Shown here: positions 44,173 to 53,538 of the stretch, one piece after another | Numbering within the stretch: position 1 is the stretch's first letter | How the letters are laid out: every line of letters starts with the position of its first letter | Origin: Gemmobacter megaterium | GTDB lineage: Bacteria > Pseudomonadota > Alphaproteobacteria > Rhodobacterales > Rhodobacteraceae | Reading direction: 5' to 3' | Assembly: GCF_900156815.1 (NCBI RefSeq) | Contig: NZ_FTOT01000005.1 | Span: forward strand, 62,001 to 126,000 | DNA length: 64,000 nt | Position numbers and translations under genes: made by a program | The notes under the pieces: model-generated | What the model was told of the DNA's origin: nothing | The model's database searches: none | Seen by the model: the letters and a program-made list of their open reading frames with translations, nothing else

Positions 44173-45219
44173 TCAGGTGCGGATCGTATCGCCGGGGTGC
44201 AGGACCGGCGAAAGCTCCAACACCTCGCCGCCGATCACGCCACCGGGGCGCTTGCCCGCGATGATCTCGGCCGCAAGTCGCCCGATTTCACGGCGACAAC
44301 TGTCCACCGTGGCCAGACGGCGCGGCAGTCCCTGCAACAGCTCGACCCCATTGAACCCCGCCAGGCCCAGCTTTCCCGGTACGTCGATACCGTTTTCCAG
44401 GCACCACAGCAGCCCCCCTGCCCCGATCATATCATTGGAATAATACAGGAAATCCAGGTGGGGGGATCGGCGCAGGATCGCTTCGGTCATCTCGCGCCCT
44501 TTCAGCAGGGCCGATCCGCCAGCATAGAATTCGCGGTCCTCCAGCACCAGGCCAGCCTCGGCCAGCGCCGCCTCGAACCCTTCCATCCGTTTGCGGGCGC
44601 GGTGATCGTCGGGCATCTTGGTGCCCAGAAACCCGATGCGACGATAGCCTGCGGCAAGGATCGCCGCAGCCGTCTGCCGCCCGGCCTTGCGATGCGAGAT
44701 GCCGACGGCGCTATCCACCGGGGGGCCATCGGTATCCATGATTTCAACCACCGGAACCCCCGCCGCATCCAGCATGGCGCGGGCGCCGCCGGAATGTTCC
44801 AGACCCGCGATCACAATGCCGGACGGACGCCACGAGAGCATCTCGTACAGGACCGACTCTTCGCGCTCGGGCGAATAATGCGTCACGCCGACTACGGGTT
44901 GCAGGCCCGTGTCCTCCAGCACTTCCGATATGCCGGCCAGCACTTCGGGGAACACCATGTTCGACAATGACGGGATGATCACGCCGACAAGGTTGACCCT
45001 CTGGCTGGCCAGCGCGCCCGCGATCTTGTTGGGCACATACCCGATGTCGCGCGCGGCGGTCAGCACCTTTTCCCGCGTCGCCTCGGACACATCGCCCCGA
45101 TTGCGCAGCACGCGGCTGACCGTCATCTCGGAGACGCCCGACAACTCCGAGACGTCACGCAGCGTCAGGGCACGGCGCGGCGGCGCCTTGGGCCCCGGCT
45201 TGGCCGGCGGTCTGGTCAT
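44173..45219 (-). CDS. LacI/GntR-type regulator
   Basis: A 348-residue regulator. The N-terminal LacI HTH contains LTLRDVSELSGVSEMTVSRVLRN with the hinge helix (IAGALASQRV). A periplasmic-binding-protein-like ligand domain follows, including NLVGVIIPSLSNMVFPEV and IGFLGTKMPDDHRARKR. It resembles GntR-like repressors of sugar-acid genes. No sugar genes are adjacent, so targets may be remote. GAGGAGGACGCG precedes ATG 45219. Confidence 0.88.
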   Translation of the reverse strand: MTRPPAKPGPKAPPRRALTLRDVSELSGVSEMTVSRVLRNRGDVSEATREKVLTAARDIGYVPNKIAGALASQRVNLVGVIIPSLSNMVFPEVLAGISEVLEDTGLQPVVGVTHYSPEREESVLYEMLSWRPSGIVIAGLEHSGGARAMLDAAGVPVVEIMDTDGPPVDSAVGISHRKAGRQTAAAILAAGYRRIGFLGTKMPDDHRARKRMEGFEAALAEAGLVLEDREFYAGGSALLKGREMTEAILRRSPHLDFLYYSNDMIGAGGLLWCLENGIDVPGKLGLAGFNGVELLQGLPRRLATVDSCRREIGRLAAEIIAGKRPGGVIGGEVLELSPVLHPGDTIRT

Positions 45220-45246
45220 CGCGTCCTCCTCGGGCAATTTTCTCAG

Positions 45247-45260
45247 TGTTAGCGCCAATG
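45247..45260. promoter_or_regulatory. LacI-type operator-like dyad
   Basis: TGTTAGCGCCAATG lies 27 bp upstream of the LacI-family start. It is close to the TGTTAGCGCTAACA operator type used by GntR-like LacI proteins (from memory), with the second half imperfect. Autoregulation is a reasonable guess. Confidence 0.4.
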
Positions 45261-45327
45261 ACCTCGGGCGGCCAAGCCCCAACACATGTTGCATCGGCCG
45301 GATTTTGCGGGCATCACCACATTGCGT

Positions 45328-45403
45328 GGCTCCGTAGCTCAGGGGATAGAGCGGCCGCCTCCTAAGCGGCAGGTCGATGGTTCGAATCCATCCGGGGTCA
45401 CCA
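45328..45403 (+). tRNA. tRNA-Arg (anticodon CCT)
   Basis: A 76-nt cloverleaf. The acceptor GGCTCCG pairs with CGGGGTC (two wobbles), the D arm is GCTC/GAGC, the anticodon stem is GCCGC/GCGGC with loop CTCCTAA (anticodon CCT), and the T loop is TTCGAAT. CCA is encoded at 45401-45403. It decodes AGG. Confidence 0.94.
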
Positions 45404-45635
45404 CTATTCCTTTAGTGCGGCACCAATGGAACGCAACCCTGCGTCGGCAACAGCAGTCGGTCAACCATGCGGCCTGGAATGTGGTCCTGCCTCATCCCGC
45501 GCAGCGTCGCGCCGGTTCACGAGACTGCGCCTTGTGCCCCAACCGGGCAAGGCGGCAAATCGTTGATCGGCGGGAACCGTATCGACAGATTGTCGTTGAC
45601 CCTGCGGCTCGCGCTTCCGCAGCCTCGGGACCAGG

Positions 45636-46598
45636 ATGCAGGACGCCATGACGCCGATTTCGACAGGACATTTCGATCTGGCGCAGGCGCGCGTGGCGCT
45701 GATTGCCAACGGCAAGGCGGGGCGGCAAGATACCCGCGACCGGATCGACTACATCCGCGCGCGCCTGTCCCCGATCGTGCGCGATCTTACTGTAGTGCCG
45801 GTCCGCAAGGGCAAAGACCTTGCACGGGTCGCGCATGAGGCGGTGGCGGCGGGGAACACTGCAATCCTGGCTCTGGGGGGCGACGGCACGCAAAGCGCAG
45901 TGGCCGGCGCCCTCGCAGGCAGCGCGGCGGTCATGGGTGTTCTGCCCGGCGGCACGTTCAACTACTTTGCCCGCGAACTGGGCACCGAGACACTGGATGC
46001 CGCGCTGGATGCGGTTGCCGCAGGCATTGTCCGTACGCGGGATCTGGGCCGCATCAATGACCGCATTTTCATCAACAACGCCAGTTTCGGGCTGTACCCG
46101 CAGATCCTGGCCCGGCGCGAGGATATATATCGCAGATGGGGTCGCAGCCGGATTGCCGCCTATTGGTCGGTGCTGGTCGCGGTGCGCAATGTCTCTGATC
46201 CGATGCACCTTTCGGTGACGCTGGATCAACGGCAGGTCGAGATACAAACGCCATTGGCCTTTGTCGCCCGCAGCGCCTATCAACTCGACAGCCTTGCGCT
46301 GGACGGCGCCGAGGCCGTGCGCAACGGGCAGTTTGCGCTGTTCGTCGCCAAGGGCCGGACCCGCAGGGCCCTGATCGGGGCGGCGCTGCGGCTGGCGTTG
46401 GGTCAGTCGGTGCGCGGCGAGGATTTCGAACTTCTGGTGGCGCAGGACATGCGGATCGAAAGCCGGACGGCCCGCAAACTGGTTGCGCTTGACGGCGAGA
46501 AAGAGCGTATGGCCGCCCCGTTCCACCTGAGCGTGCTGCGCGATGCGCTGAGGGTCTTTGCCCCGGCCGATCCGGCCACGGCTGGTCCTGCGGCATGA
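45636..46598 (+). CDS. Diacylglycerol/lipid kinase family protein
   Basis: A 320-residue DAGK catalytic-domain protein: nucleotide loop ILALGGDGTQSAVAGAL (GGDGT), then VLPGGTFNYFARELG and INNASFGLYPQILARRE. It probably phosphorylates a lipid (YegS/DgkB type). An internal ATG at 45648 is an alternative start. The stop overlaps the following phosphoesterase start (ATGA), so the pair is coupled. The 232 bp before it (45404-45635) hold no gene that I can see. Confidence 0.88.
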   Translation: MQDAMTPISTGHFDLAQARVALIANGKAGRQDTRDRIDYIRARLSPIVRDLTVVPVRKGKDLARVAHEAVAAGNTAILALGGDGTQSAVAGALAGSAAVMGVLPGGTFNYFARELGTETLDAALDAVAAGIVRTRDLGRINDRIFINNASFGLYPQILARREDIYRRWGRSRIAAYWSVLVAVRNVSDPMHLSVTLDQRQVEIQTPLAFVARSAYQLDSLALDGAEAVRNGQFALFVAKGRTRRALIGAALRLALGQSVRGEDFELLVAQDMRIESRTARKLVALDGEKERMAAPFHLSVLRDALRVFAPADPATAGPAA

Positions 46599-47395
46599 CA
46601 CGGATCGTTCATCTGACGGATTTGCATTTCGGCATGGAGCGCCCCGAACTGGTCGCGCCTCTGGCACAGGCCATCACAGCGACCGCGCCGGATATCGTGG
46701 TGGTCACCGGCGATCTGTCCCATCGCGCGCGTGCGCCGCAGTTCAGGGCCGCAATGACATTCCTTCAGGGGCTGGGGGTGCCGGTGCTTGCCACACCCGG
46801 CAACCACGACATTCCGCTGTTCAATGTGGTCGCACGGATGCTGGGCCCGTTCCGGGGCTGGCGCCGCAATGTCGGCGCCGATCTTGCGCCCGGTGCAACG
46901 CTGGACCGGGTGCGCATCCTGTCGGCCAATACCGCCGACCCGTTCCGCTGGCGACGGGGGATCCTGCGGCAGGACGATCTGCGCCGGATTGCGGCCAGTC
47001 TGGAACCCGGCGACGGCCGGATCAACATTCTGGCCTGCCACCACCCGCTGGTGGAACCGCCGGGGTTCGAGCGGGGCGAAACGCGCGGTGGCACCGCAGC
47101 CTTGCCCTCGTTGATCCGGTCCGGCGTGCATGTGGTCCTGTCGGGCCATCTGCACCATTGGACCATCGGCCTTGGCATCGCGCAGGACCGGCCCCAGCCG
47201 CTGATGCTCGTACAGACCGGCACGGCGCTGTGCGGGCGCGCGGGTGAAACGGACCATGGGTTCTGCGTGCTGGACCTGGCGGGACCGGACCTGGCCATCA
47301 CCGCGTGGCTCGCGGATGCGACGACCGGGCATTTCGTGGCACAGGCGCCCAGGCGGTTTCACCGCGACAATGGCGCCTGGCATCTGGGCGGATGA
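46595..47395 (+). CDS. Metallophosphoesterase
   Basis: A 266-residue calcineurin-like phosphoesterase with the dimetal motifs in order: DLHFG (D-x-H), VVVTGDLSHRA (GDxx), TPGNHDIP (GNHD), CHHPLVEP, and SGHLHHWTIG (GHxH). It resembles class III phosphodiesterases or UDP-sugar/lipid phosphatases. Coupling to a lipid kinase suggests a role on phospholipid or phosphodiester substrates, by inference. Confidence 0.9.
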   Translation: MTRIVHLTDLHFGMERPELVAPLAQAITATAPDIVVVTGDLSHRARAPQFRAAMTFLQGLGVPVLATPGNHDIPLFNVVARMLGPFRGWRRNVGADLAPGATLDRVRILSANTADPFRWRRGILRQDDLRRIAASLEPGDGRINILACHHPLVEPPGFERGETRGGTAALPSLIRSGVHVVLSGHLHHWTIGLGIAQDRPQPLMLVQTGTALCGRAGETDHGFCVLDLAGPDLAITAWLADATTGHFVAQAPRRFHRDNGAWHLGG

Positions 47396-47522
47396 CAACC
47401 GGCGGACTTGAAATCCGGCTTAATTCGAAACATATAAAGTTACTTGAAATGGTTCTTCGCCTGCAACCCGTGCACCGGAGCTGCTGGCCGGGTGCCGTTG
47501 TGGTCGGATTAAGGAGCAGATC

Positions 47523-48410
47523 ATGCAGGATGTGATCATCGTCGGAGGCGGATATGCCGGTATGGCCGCCGCATTGCAGTTGGTACGGGCGCGCAGGCGG
47601 GTGCTGGTGATCGACGCCGGTCAACGGCGCAACCGTTTCGCCAGCCATTCCTATGGGTTTCTGGGACAGGACGGCGCGGATCCCGCAAGGATCGCTGCCA
47701 CTGCGCGGGACCAGTTGCAAACCTATCCGACGCTGACATGGGTCGAGGGTCAGGTGATTGACGCAGGCGGCGACAAGGACGCGTTCCATGTCACCCTGGA
47801 CTCCGGCGACCGCCATCCTGGCAGGCGGCTGGTGTTCGCCACCGGGCTGGCCGACCAGTTGCCCCCGATTGCCGGACTGGCCGAGCGTTGGGGTCAGACG
47901 GTGTTTCACTGTCCGTATTGCCATGGCTATGAACTGAACCAGGGACAGATCGGCGTGATTGCCACCGGACCAATGTCCCTGCATCAGGCGCAGTTGCTGC
48001 CCGAATGGGGCCAGGTGACGCTGTTCACCAACGGCGTTCTGACCTTGGAGGGGGCTGACCGGGCAGATCTGGCGCAGCGTGGCGTGACCATCGAGGAAAC
48101 GCCGCTGGCGCAGATCGAAGGGCAGGCCACAGTCGCACTGGCCGATGGGCGGCGCCAGGACTTCGCCGGCCTGTTTACCGCCGCGCGCAGCGTTCCGGCC
48201 AGCCCGGTGGCAGAGCAGATGGGCTGTGCCCTGATGGAAACGCCGATGGGAGTACAGATCCAGACCTCCCAGCGCAAAGAGACAAGCATTCCGGGCGCCT
48301 ATGCCTGTGGCGATGTCGCGCGCGCGCCGCATTCGCTGTCTCTGGCCGTGGCGGATGGCGCCTGGGCGGGCGCGCAGTTGCACCATTCGCTGGTCTGGCC
48401 TCAGGGCTGA
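47523..48410 (+). CDS. Thioredoxin-reductase-like FAD oxidoreductase
   Basis: A 295-residue two-dinucleotide-binding flavoprotein: IVGGGYAGMAAALQL (FAD Rossmann) at the N-terminus, a redox-active FHCPYCHGYE disulfide near residue 139, and GAYACGDVARAP for FAD ribityl binding. It is of the short TrxR-like family lacking the cytoplasmic TrxA-dock features. AAGGAGCAGATC precedes the ATG. The 127-bp gap upstream contains an AT-rich stretch typical for a promoter. Confidence 0.88.
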   Translation: MQDVIIVGGGYAGMAAALQLVRARRRVLVIDAGQRRNRFASHSYGFLGQDGADPARIAATARDQLQTYPTLTWVEGQVIDAGGDKDAFHVTLDSGDRHPGRRLVFATGLADQLPPIAGLAERWGQTVFHCPYCHGYELNQGQIGVIATGPMSLHQAQLLPEWGQVTLFTNGVLTLEGADRADLAQRGVTIEETPLAQIEGQATVALADGRRQDFAGLFTAARSVPASPVAEQMGCALMETPMGVQIQTSQRKETSIPGAYACGDVARAPHSLSLAVADGAWAGAQLHHSLVWPQG

Positions 48411-48531
48411 AGGCACGCGCGATGCTGCGAGGCTATGGCAGGCCCAACGCAATTCTATGGCCCAGCCCCATGGCCGGGGCGGGTGACTGGCCCTACACTT
48501 GGCCCAGCCCGCCCCAGCACAGGCCGCAGCC

Positions 48532-50028
48532 ATGGACATTCCTGCCGATCATATCGTCGAAAGCGTGCATCGCGCCGCGCAGTTCGTGTCCTGCTTTCAC
48601 CCTTCGGATCATGTGCGCCACCTGGCATCTGCGTGGCGCCGCGAACAAAGCCCCGCCGCCCGCGCGGCCATCGGACAGATCCTGATCAACAGCCGCATGG
48701 CCGCCTATGGCCGTCGCCCGATCTGTCAGGACACCGGCATGATCGTGGTGTTCCTGCGGCTGGGCATGGACAGCCGCATCCGCTCGACCCTGCCCATCGA
48801 GGCGTTGGTGAACGAGGGCGTCCGCCGCGCCTGGGCCGACGAGCGCAACCCGCTGCGCGCCTCGATGGTGGCCGATGCGCTGTTCGACCGGCGCAACACC
48901 CGCGACAACACCCCGGCGACCACGCATGTCGAACTGATGCCGGGACCGGGGCTGGAGATTACCCTGTCGGCCAAAGGCGGCGGGTCAGAAAACAAGGCAC
49001 GGTTCACCGTGCTGAACCCGGCCGCCTCGGTCGAGGATTGGGTCGTCCAGACCATGGAGGGGCTGGGCGCGGGCTGGTGCCCGCCAGGTCTGATCGGGCT
49101 GGGCATCGGGGGCGGGGCGGAAATGGCGATGCTGCTGGCCAAGCAGGCGCTGAACGCCCCTATCGACATGCTGGATCTGCTGGCCCGCGGCCCCCGCGAC
49201 CGGATGGAGGAGTTCCGCATCAATCTTTACACCCGCATCAACGCGCTGGGGATCGGGGCACAGGGGCTGGGCGGCATGACCTCGGTTCTTGACGTCAAGG
49301 TGGCCACAACGGCCAGCCATGCGGCCTCCAAGCCGGTGGCCCTGATGCCGCAATGCGCTGCCAACCGGCATGTGCATTTTCGGCTGGACGGCAGCGGTCC
49401 GGCCGATTTCGCCCCCCCGCCACTGTCGGACTGGCCCGATCTGGGGCCAGAGGCCGCAGCCACCGGGCGGCGCGTACAGATCGACGGGCTGACCCGCGCC
49501 CAAGCCGCCCAGTGGCAGGCCGGGGAAACGCTGCTGCTGTCCGGGCGCATTCTGACCGGCCGTGATGCCGCCCACAAGCGATTGGCCGAAATGCAGGCGC
49601 GGGGCGAAACCTTCCCCGTCGATTTCGCCGGGCGGCTGATCTATTACGTCGGCCCTGTCGATCCCGTCGCGGGCGAGGCGGTCGGCCCCGCAGGCCCCAC
49701 CACCTCCACCCGGATGGATGCCTTTACCCCGATGATGCTGGACACCGGACTTGTGGGCATGATCGGCAAGGCCGAACGCGGCCCTGCAACGGTTCAGGCC
49801 ATCGCACAGCATGGCGCCGTCTATCTGGCGGCGACCGGGGGGGCCGCCTATCTGATCGCACGCTCGATCCGCGCGGCGCGCGTGGTCGCCTTTGCCGATC
49901 TGGGGATGGAGGCGATCTATGAGATGGATGTCGAGGATCTGCCCGTGACCGTCGCCGTCGATGCGCGCGGGACCGCGATTCACCGGACCGGACCGGCAGA
50001 ATGGCGGCAGCGGATCGGCCTTGCCTAG
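48532..50028 (+). CDS. Class I fumarate hydratase
   Basis: A 498-residue iron-sulfur fumarase. The 4Fe-4S cysteines are recognisable in RPICQDTGM, AGWCPPGLIGLGIGGG and MPQCAANRH. Class I enzymes hydrate fumarate to malate, and many also hydrate mesaconate to citramalate. Because the neighbour gene cluster handles C5 acyl-CoA, a mesaconase role is possible. ATG 48532 follows a weak ribosome site; a TTG 33 bp upstream is in frame. It converges on the ich gene. Confidence 0.9.
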   Translation: MDIPADHIVESVHRAAQFVSCFHPSDHVRHLASAWRREQSPAARAAIGQILINSRMAAYGRRPICQDTGMIVVFLRLGMDSRIRSTLPIEALVNEGVRRAWADERNPLRASMVADALFDRRNTRDNTPATTHVELMPGPGLEITLSAKGGGSENKARFTVLNPAASVEDWVVQTMEGLGAGWCPPGLIGLGIGGGAEMAMLLAKQALNAPIDMLDLLARGPRDRMEEFRINLYTRINALGIGAQGLGGMTSVLDVKVATTASHAASKPVALMPQCAANRHVHFRLDGSGPADFAPPPLSDWPDLGPEAAATGRRVQIDGLTRAQAAQWQAGETLLLSGRILTGRDAAHKRLAEMQARGETFPVDFAGRLIYYVGPVDPVAGEAVGPAGPTTSTRMDAFTPMMLDTGLVGMIGKAERGPATVQAIAQHGAVYLAATGGAAYLIARSIRAARVVAFADLGMEAIYEMDVEDLPVTVAVDARGTAIHRTGPAEWRQRIGLA

Positions 50029-50156
50029 CAAGGCGCGATCAGCGGCGCACCCACACTTGGCGAAACCCAAAGCCCGCTCCCACCCCGCAAGGCGCCTGTT
50101 GCCCGGCCAACGCGCCACGCCCTGCGATCTTGCGCACAGGGGGCGCCGACCGCGCC

Positions 50157-50993
50157 CTACCCCGCCGTGGCCTGCATCGTCATTCCGCCAGTCCGGTCCA
50201 GCACCCACAACTGCGCGCCTGTCCCCTCTGCCGCCCCGTTCACGCGGAACACCGCGCCATCGAACAGCGGCGAGGTGCCACGAAAGCGGAACCGCCGCGG
50301 CAGACGGTTGCCATTCATCTGCATGGCCATCCGCAGCAGATAGGTGGCCTGCAACGGGCCGTGCACGATCAGGCCGGGGTAATTCTCCTCGGTCCGGCAA
50401 TACTCGCGGTCATAGTGGATGCGGTGGCCGTTGAAGGTGACAGCGGAATAGCGCGCCAGCAGCACCGCCGTCGCCTCGACCTCCAGCCGCTGATCGGCAT
50501 CGGCGCGGGGCGGCGCGGGTGGCGTGCCGCCGGTCGGCGCATCGACCCCGCGATACACGATGTCATGGCGTTCCGTCAGCACCAACCCGCGCGGCCCATG
50601 ATAAGCGTGATGCACCGCGACAAAGCACAGCGTGCCGGTGCGCCCGGATTTCGCGGTCACATCGCCCACCCGCGACACCCGGCGGATCGCATCGCCCACG
50701 CGGAACTCTCCGGTGAACTCCAACTCTCCGCCTGCCCACATCCGGCGCGGCAGGGGGACGGGCGGCAGGAAATCGCCCCGCGCCGGATGGCCATCAGGAC
50801 CAAGGCGATGCATGGGGGCAATCTCGGGCGACAGGCACCACTGGATGCCGGCGGGTGCCGGATCGCCCGGCGCCAGCGTCGGGTCTTCGTCCAGCACGGC
50901 CGCCAGCGAATTGGCCAGCCGGGGCGAGATTTCATCATGGCTTTCGCGGGTTGCCCCGATCCAGCCACGCAGATGGTCGATGTCCAGATCCAT
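50157..50993 (-). CDS. ich: Itaconyl-CoA hydratase-like MaoC/HTD2 dehydratase
   Basis: A 278-residue protein with two hot-dog halves. The hydratase-2 motif region is YSAVTFNGHRIHYDREYCR followed by NYPGLIVHGPLQATYL, as in mesaconyl-C4-CoA hydratase and Ich (Pseudomonas PA0878). Ich hydrates itaconyl-CoA to citramalyl-CoA. It is the last gene of a four-gene minus operon, 9 bp after an acyl-CoA dehydrogenase. The call rests on neighbouring ccl and ict-type genes; other C5 enoyl-CoAs are possible. Confidence 0.78.
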   Translation of the reverse strand: MDLDIDHLRGWIGATRESHDEISPRLANSLAAVLDEDPTLAPGDPAPAGIQWCLSPEIAPMHRLGPDGHPARGDFLPPVPLPRRMWAGGELEFTGEFRVGDAIRRVSRVGDVTAKSGRTGTLCFVAVHHAYHGPRGLVLTERHDIVYRGVDAPTGGTPPAPPRADADQRLEVEATAVLLARYSAVTFNGHRIHYDREYCRTEENYPGLIVHGPLQATYLLRMAMQMNGNRLPRRFRFRGTSPLFDGAVFRVNGAAEGTGAQLWVLDRTGGMTMQATAG

Positions 50994-51002
50994 CCCGCCC
51001 CC

Positions 51003-52172
51003 CTAGAACGACCGTGGCAGGCCAAGGATATGTTCGGCCACATAGGACAGGATCAGGTTCGTCGAGATCGGAGCCACCTGATACAGCCGCGTTTCGCGGA
51101 ACTTGCGTTCGACGTCATATTCACAGGCAAAGCCGAAACCGCCGTGGAACTGGATGCAGGCGTTCGCCGCCTCCCAGCTTGCCTTGGCGGCAAGGTATTT
51201 CGACATGTTCGCCTCGGCCCCGCAGGGCAGCCCCGCGTCGAACTTGCGGCACGCCTCATAGCGCATCAGATTGGCGGCGGCGATTTCCACATAGGCCTCG
51301 GCAATCGGGAACTGCACACCCTGATTCTGGCCGATGGGTCGGCCAAAGACCATGCGGTTCTTGGTATAGTCGACCACCTTGTCAGTGAACCAGAACCCGT
51401 CGCCGATACATTCCGCCGCGATCAGCACCCGTTCGGCATTGAGCCCGGTCAGGATGTACTTGAACCCCTGCCCTTCCTCGCCGATCAGATTTTCCGCCGG
51501 AATTTCCAGATCGTCAAAGAACAACTCGTTGGTTTCGTGGTTCACCATGTTCAGAATGGGCCGCACGGTCATGCCCTTGGCCATGGCCGCCTTGATGTCG
51601 ACAAGAAAGATCGACAGCCCCTCGGATTTCTTTTTCACCTGATCCAGCGGTGTGGTGCGGGCCAGCAGGATCATCAGGTCGGAATGCTGCACCCGGCTGA
51701 TCCAGACCTTCTGCCCGTTGATCACATAGCGGTCGCCCTTGCGCACCGCCGTTGTCTTGAGGCTTGTGGTATCGGTGCCCGTCGTCGGCTCTGTCACGCC
51801 CATGGATTGCAGGCGCAACTCGCCGGTGGCCAGCTTGGGCAGATAGCGGCGGCGCTGTTCTTCGGACCCATGCCGGACCAGCGTGTTCATATTGTACATC
51901 TGGCCATGGCAGGCGCCCGAATTACCGCCAGCGCGGTTGATCTCCTCCATGATCACCGAGGCTTCGGCCAGACCAAGGCCGGAACCGCCATATTCCTCGG
52001 GGATCAGCGCCGCCATCCATCCGGCGCGGGTCAGCGCCTCGACAAACGCTTCGGGGTAGCCGCGCGCCTCGTCGATCTTGCGGTGATATTCGGGCGGAAA
52101 CTCGGCGCACAGCGCGCGGACACCTTCGCGGATGTCGGTGAATTGGTCGTGGAACGGGTCTATATCGGTCAC
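51003..52172 (-). CDS. Acyl-CoA dehydrogenase (C5-cluster)
   Basis: A 389-residue acyl-CoA dehydrogenase with EEYGGSGLGLAEASVIMEEI, GVTEPTTGTDTTSLKTTA and QFHGGFGFACEYDVERKFRETR. The canonical C-terminal Glu (YEGT) is replaced by VAPIS, but a Glu occurs in GLNAERVLIAAE, the place used by isovaleryl-CoA dehydrogenase. It could oxidise a short branched acyl-CoA such as methylsuccinyl-type thioesters. The same position in Pseudomonas itaconate clusters is occupied by PA0879, an acyl-CoA dehydrogenase. Confidence 0.9.
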   Translation of the reverse strand: MTDIDPFHDQFTDIREGVRALCAEFPPEYHRKIDEARGYPEAFVEALTRAGWMAALIPEEYGGSGLGLAEASVIMEEINRAGGNSGACHGQMYNMNTLVRHGSEEQRRRYLPKLATGELRLQSMGVTEPTTGTDTTSLKTTAVRKGDRYVINGQKVWISRVQHSDLMILLARTTPLDQVKKKSEGLSIFLVDIKAAMAKGMTVRPILNMVNHETNELFFDDLEIPAENLIGEEGQGFKYILTGLNAERVLIAAECIGDGFWFTDKVVDYTKNRMVFGRPIGQNQGVQFPIAEAYVEIAAANLMRYEACRKFDAGLPCGAEANMSKYLAAKASWEAANACIQFHGGFGFACEYDVERKFRETRLYQVAPISTNLILSYVAEHILGLPRSF

Positions 52173-52185
52173 GAGAGCGGTCTTT

Positions 52186-53538
52186 CTAAAGATAGCCGCG
52201 CAGGTCGGCGGCTCTGGTCAGGCCGCGCAGCCGCGCCAGCAGCGCATCGGTGCCATGGTTCAGAACCGGCCCGGCAAGGGCGCGGAACTTGGCCTCGGCG
52301 GCGTCGGGGGTGGGGAAGGTGTCAGGCTCTCCTGACGGGTCGGGAATGCGCAGGGCATGGTCACGCCCCGCCGCCCGCAGGTTCAGCGTGGCCCCGAACG
52401 GATGGCGCAGCCCCTCAAGGCTTTCGTCGCGCCTGACCTCGACCCGGTCGGCCAGTGCATCGGCGCGCGGATCGCCCAGCAGGTCGTAGTCATCCCAGCC
52501 GAACCTGCCCCGGATCAGCGCCACCGCCGCAGCAAAGGGCATCGAGAACTGGCCATCGACAATGCTGCGCGCCCTGCGCTTGGCGGGCAACGGGTCGCCC
52601 ACCAGAGTGATGCCGTTGCGGTGCAGGCCCACGGTGATTGCCTGCACCTCTTCGGGGGCAAAGCCATGTTCGGCCTGCAAGGCCAACAGCCCGTCTACCG
52701 CCGCATGGGTGTAGCGGCAGGCCGGATAGGGTTTGACACCAATGCGCAGCGTTTCCCACACCTGCCCAAGGCCCGCCACCGCAAGTGCCGGATCGGCGCC
52801 ATCGCTGTAGCCCCCCAGAAAGCCATGCTTGCCGTCGATCGCATCGGCCGCACCGACAAACCCCTCAGAGGCCAATGTCGCGGCCATCAGCCCCTTCATC
52901 GCGGCCTCACCGACCTGATACCGCTTGTTCCAGGCACCATTGACCAGAAACTGCAACGACCCCGACGCCTGGCTGGCCGCCACGCCAAAGGCCGAGGCCA
53001 TACGATCCGCATCCAGCCCCAGCAACCGACCTGCCGCCGCCGCCGCGCCAAAGGTGCCCGCCGTCGCCGTCGGATGAAACCCGCGCGCGTAATGTGCCGC
53101 CGGATCCAGCGCCATGCCCAGACGGCAACACACCTCGAACCCCACGACCACCGCTGCCAGCAGATCGGCCCCCGAGGCCCCCGTCATCTCGGCGGCGGCC
53201 AGTGCCGCAGGCACCACCGGCGCGCTGGGATGGAGCGAGCTGTCGGAATGCGTGTCGTCGAAGTCCAGCGAGTGGCCGAACGTGCCGTTCAGCAGCGCGG
53301 CCGCCGCCGGGCCATAGCGGCGATTGAGGCCAAAGACCGTGCAGGGCCCATCGCCCTCCATCCCCAGCAGGCCCAGCATCGCCAGCACCGACGGCGTCGA
53401 ATCCGCCTCTTGTGCCGCGCGCACCGCAGACCCGGCAAGGTCGGTCAACAGCGCAAGCGCGCGCGCCGTCACATCGGGGGGAATGGCATCGCCCGGCAAA
53501 TCGGCGGCAAAGCGTGCCAGAACTGCGGTTGTGGTCAT
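52186..53538 (-). CDS. MmgE/PrpD family protein
   Basis: A 450-residue MmgE/PrpD protein. Relatives include 2-methylcitrate dehydratase and cis-aconitate decarboxylase, the enzyme that makes itaconate. The family core is present: GHSLDFDDTHSDSSLHPSAPVVPAALA, PTATAGTFGAAAAAGRLLGL and the C-terminal KPYPACRYTHAAVDGL. Its ATG overlaps the ccl stop (ATGA). Homologues accompany ich and ccl in Pseudomonas (PA0881). The reaction here, decarboxylation, dehydration or isomerisation of a tricarboxylate, is open. Confidence 0.88.
   Translation of the reverse strand: MTTTAVLARFAADLPGDAIPPDVTARALALLTDLAGSAVRAAQEADSTPSVLAMLGLLGMEGDGPCTVFGLNRRYGPAAAALLNGTFGHSLDFDDTHSDSSLHPSAPVVPAALAAAEMTGASGADLLAAVVVGFEVCCRLGMALDPAAHYARGFHPTATAGTFGAAAAAGRLLGLDADRMASAFGVAASQASGSLQFLVNGAWNKRYQVGEAAMKGLMAATLASEGFVGAADAIDGKHGFLGGYSDGADPALAVAGLGQVWETLRIGVKPYPACRYTHAAVDGLLALQAEHGFAPEEVQAITVGLHRNGITLVGDPLPAKRRARSIVDGQFSMPFAAAVALIRGRFGWDDYDLLGDPRADALADRVEVRRDESLEGLRHPFGATLNLRAAGRDHALRIPDPSGEPDTFPTPDAAEAKFRALAGPVLNHGTDALLARLRGLTRAADLRGYL

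Noticed and set aside
45404-45635. Possible small gene between tRNA-Arg and the lipid kinase gene
   Set aside because: No frame has a plausible start, codon bias or domain; I see nothing in this 232-bp stretch, and no integrase or attachment-site repeat next to the tRNA.
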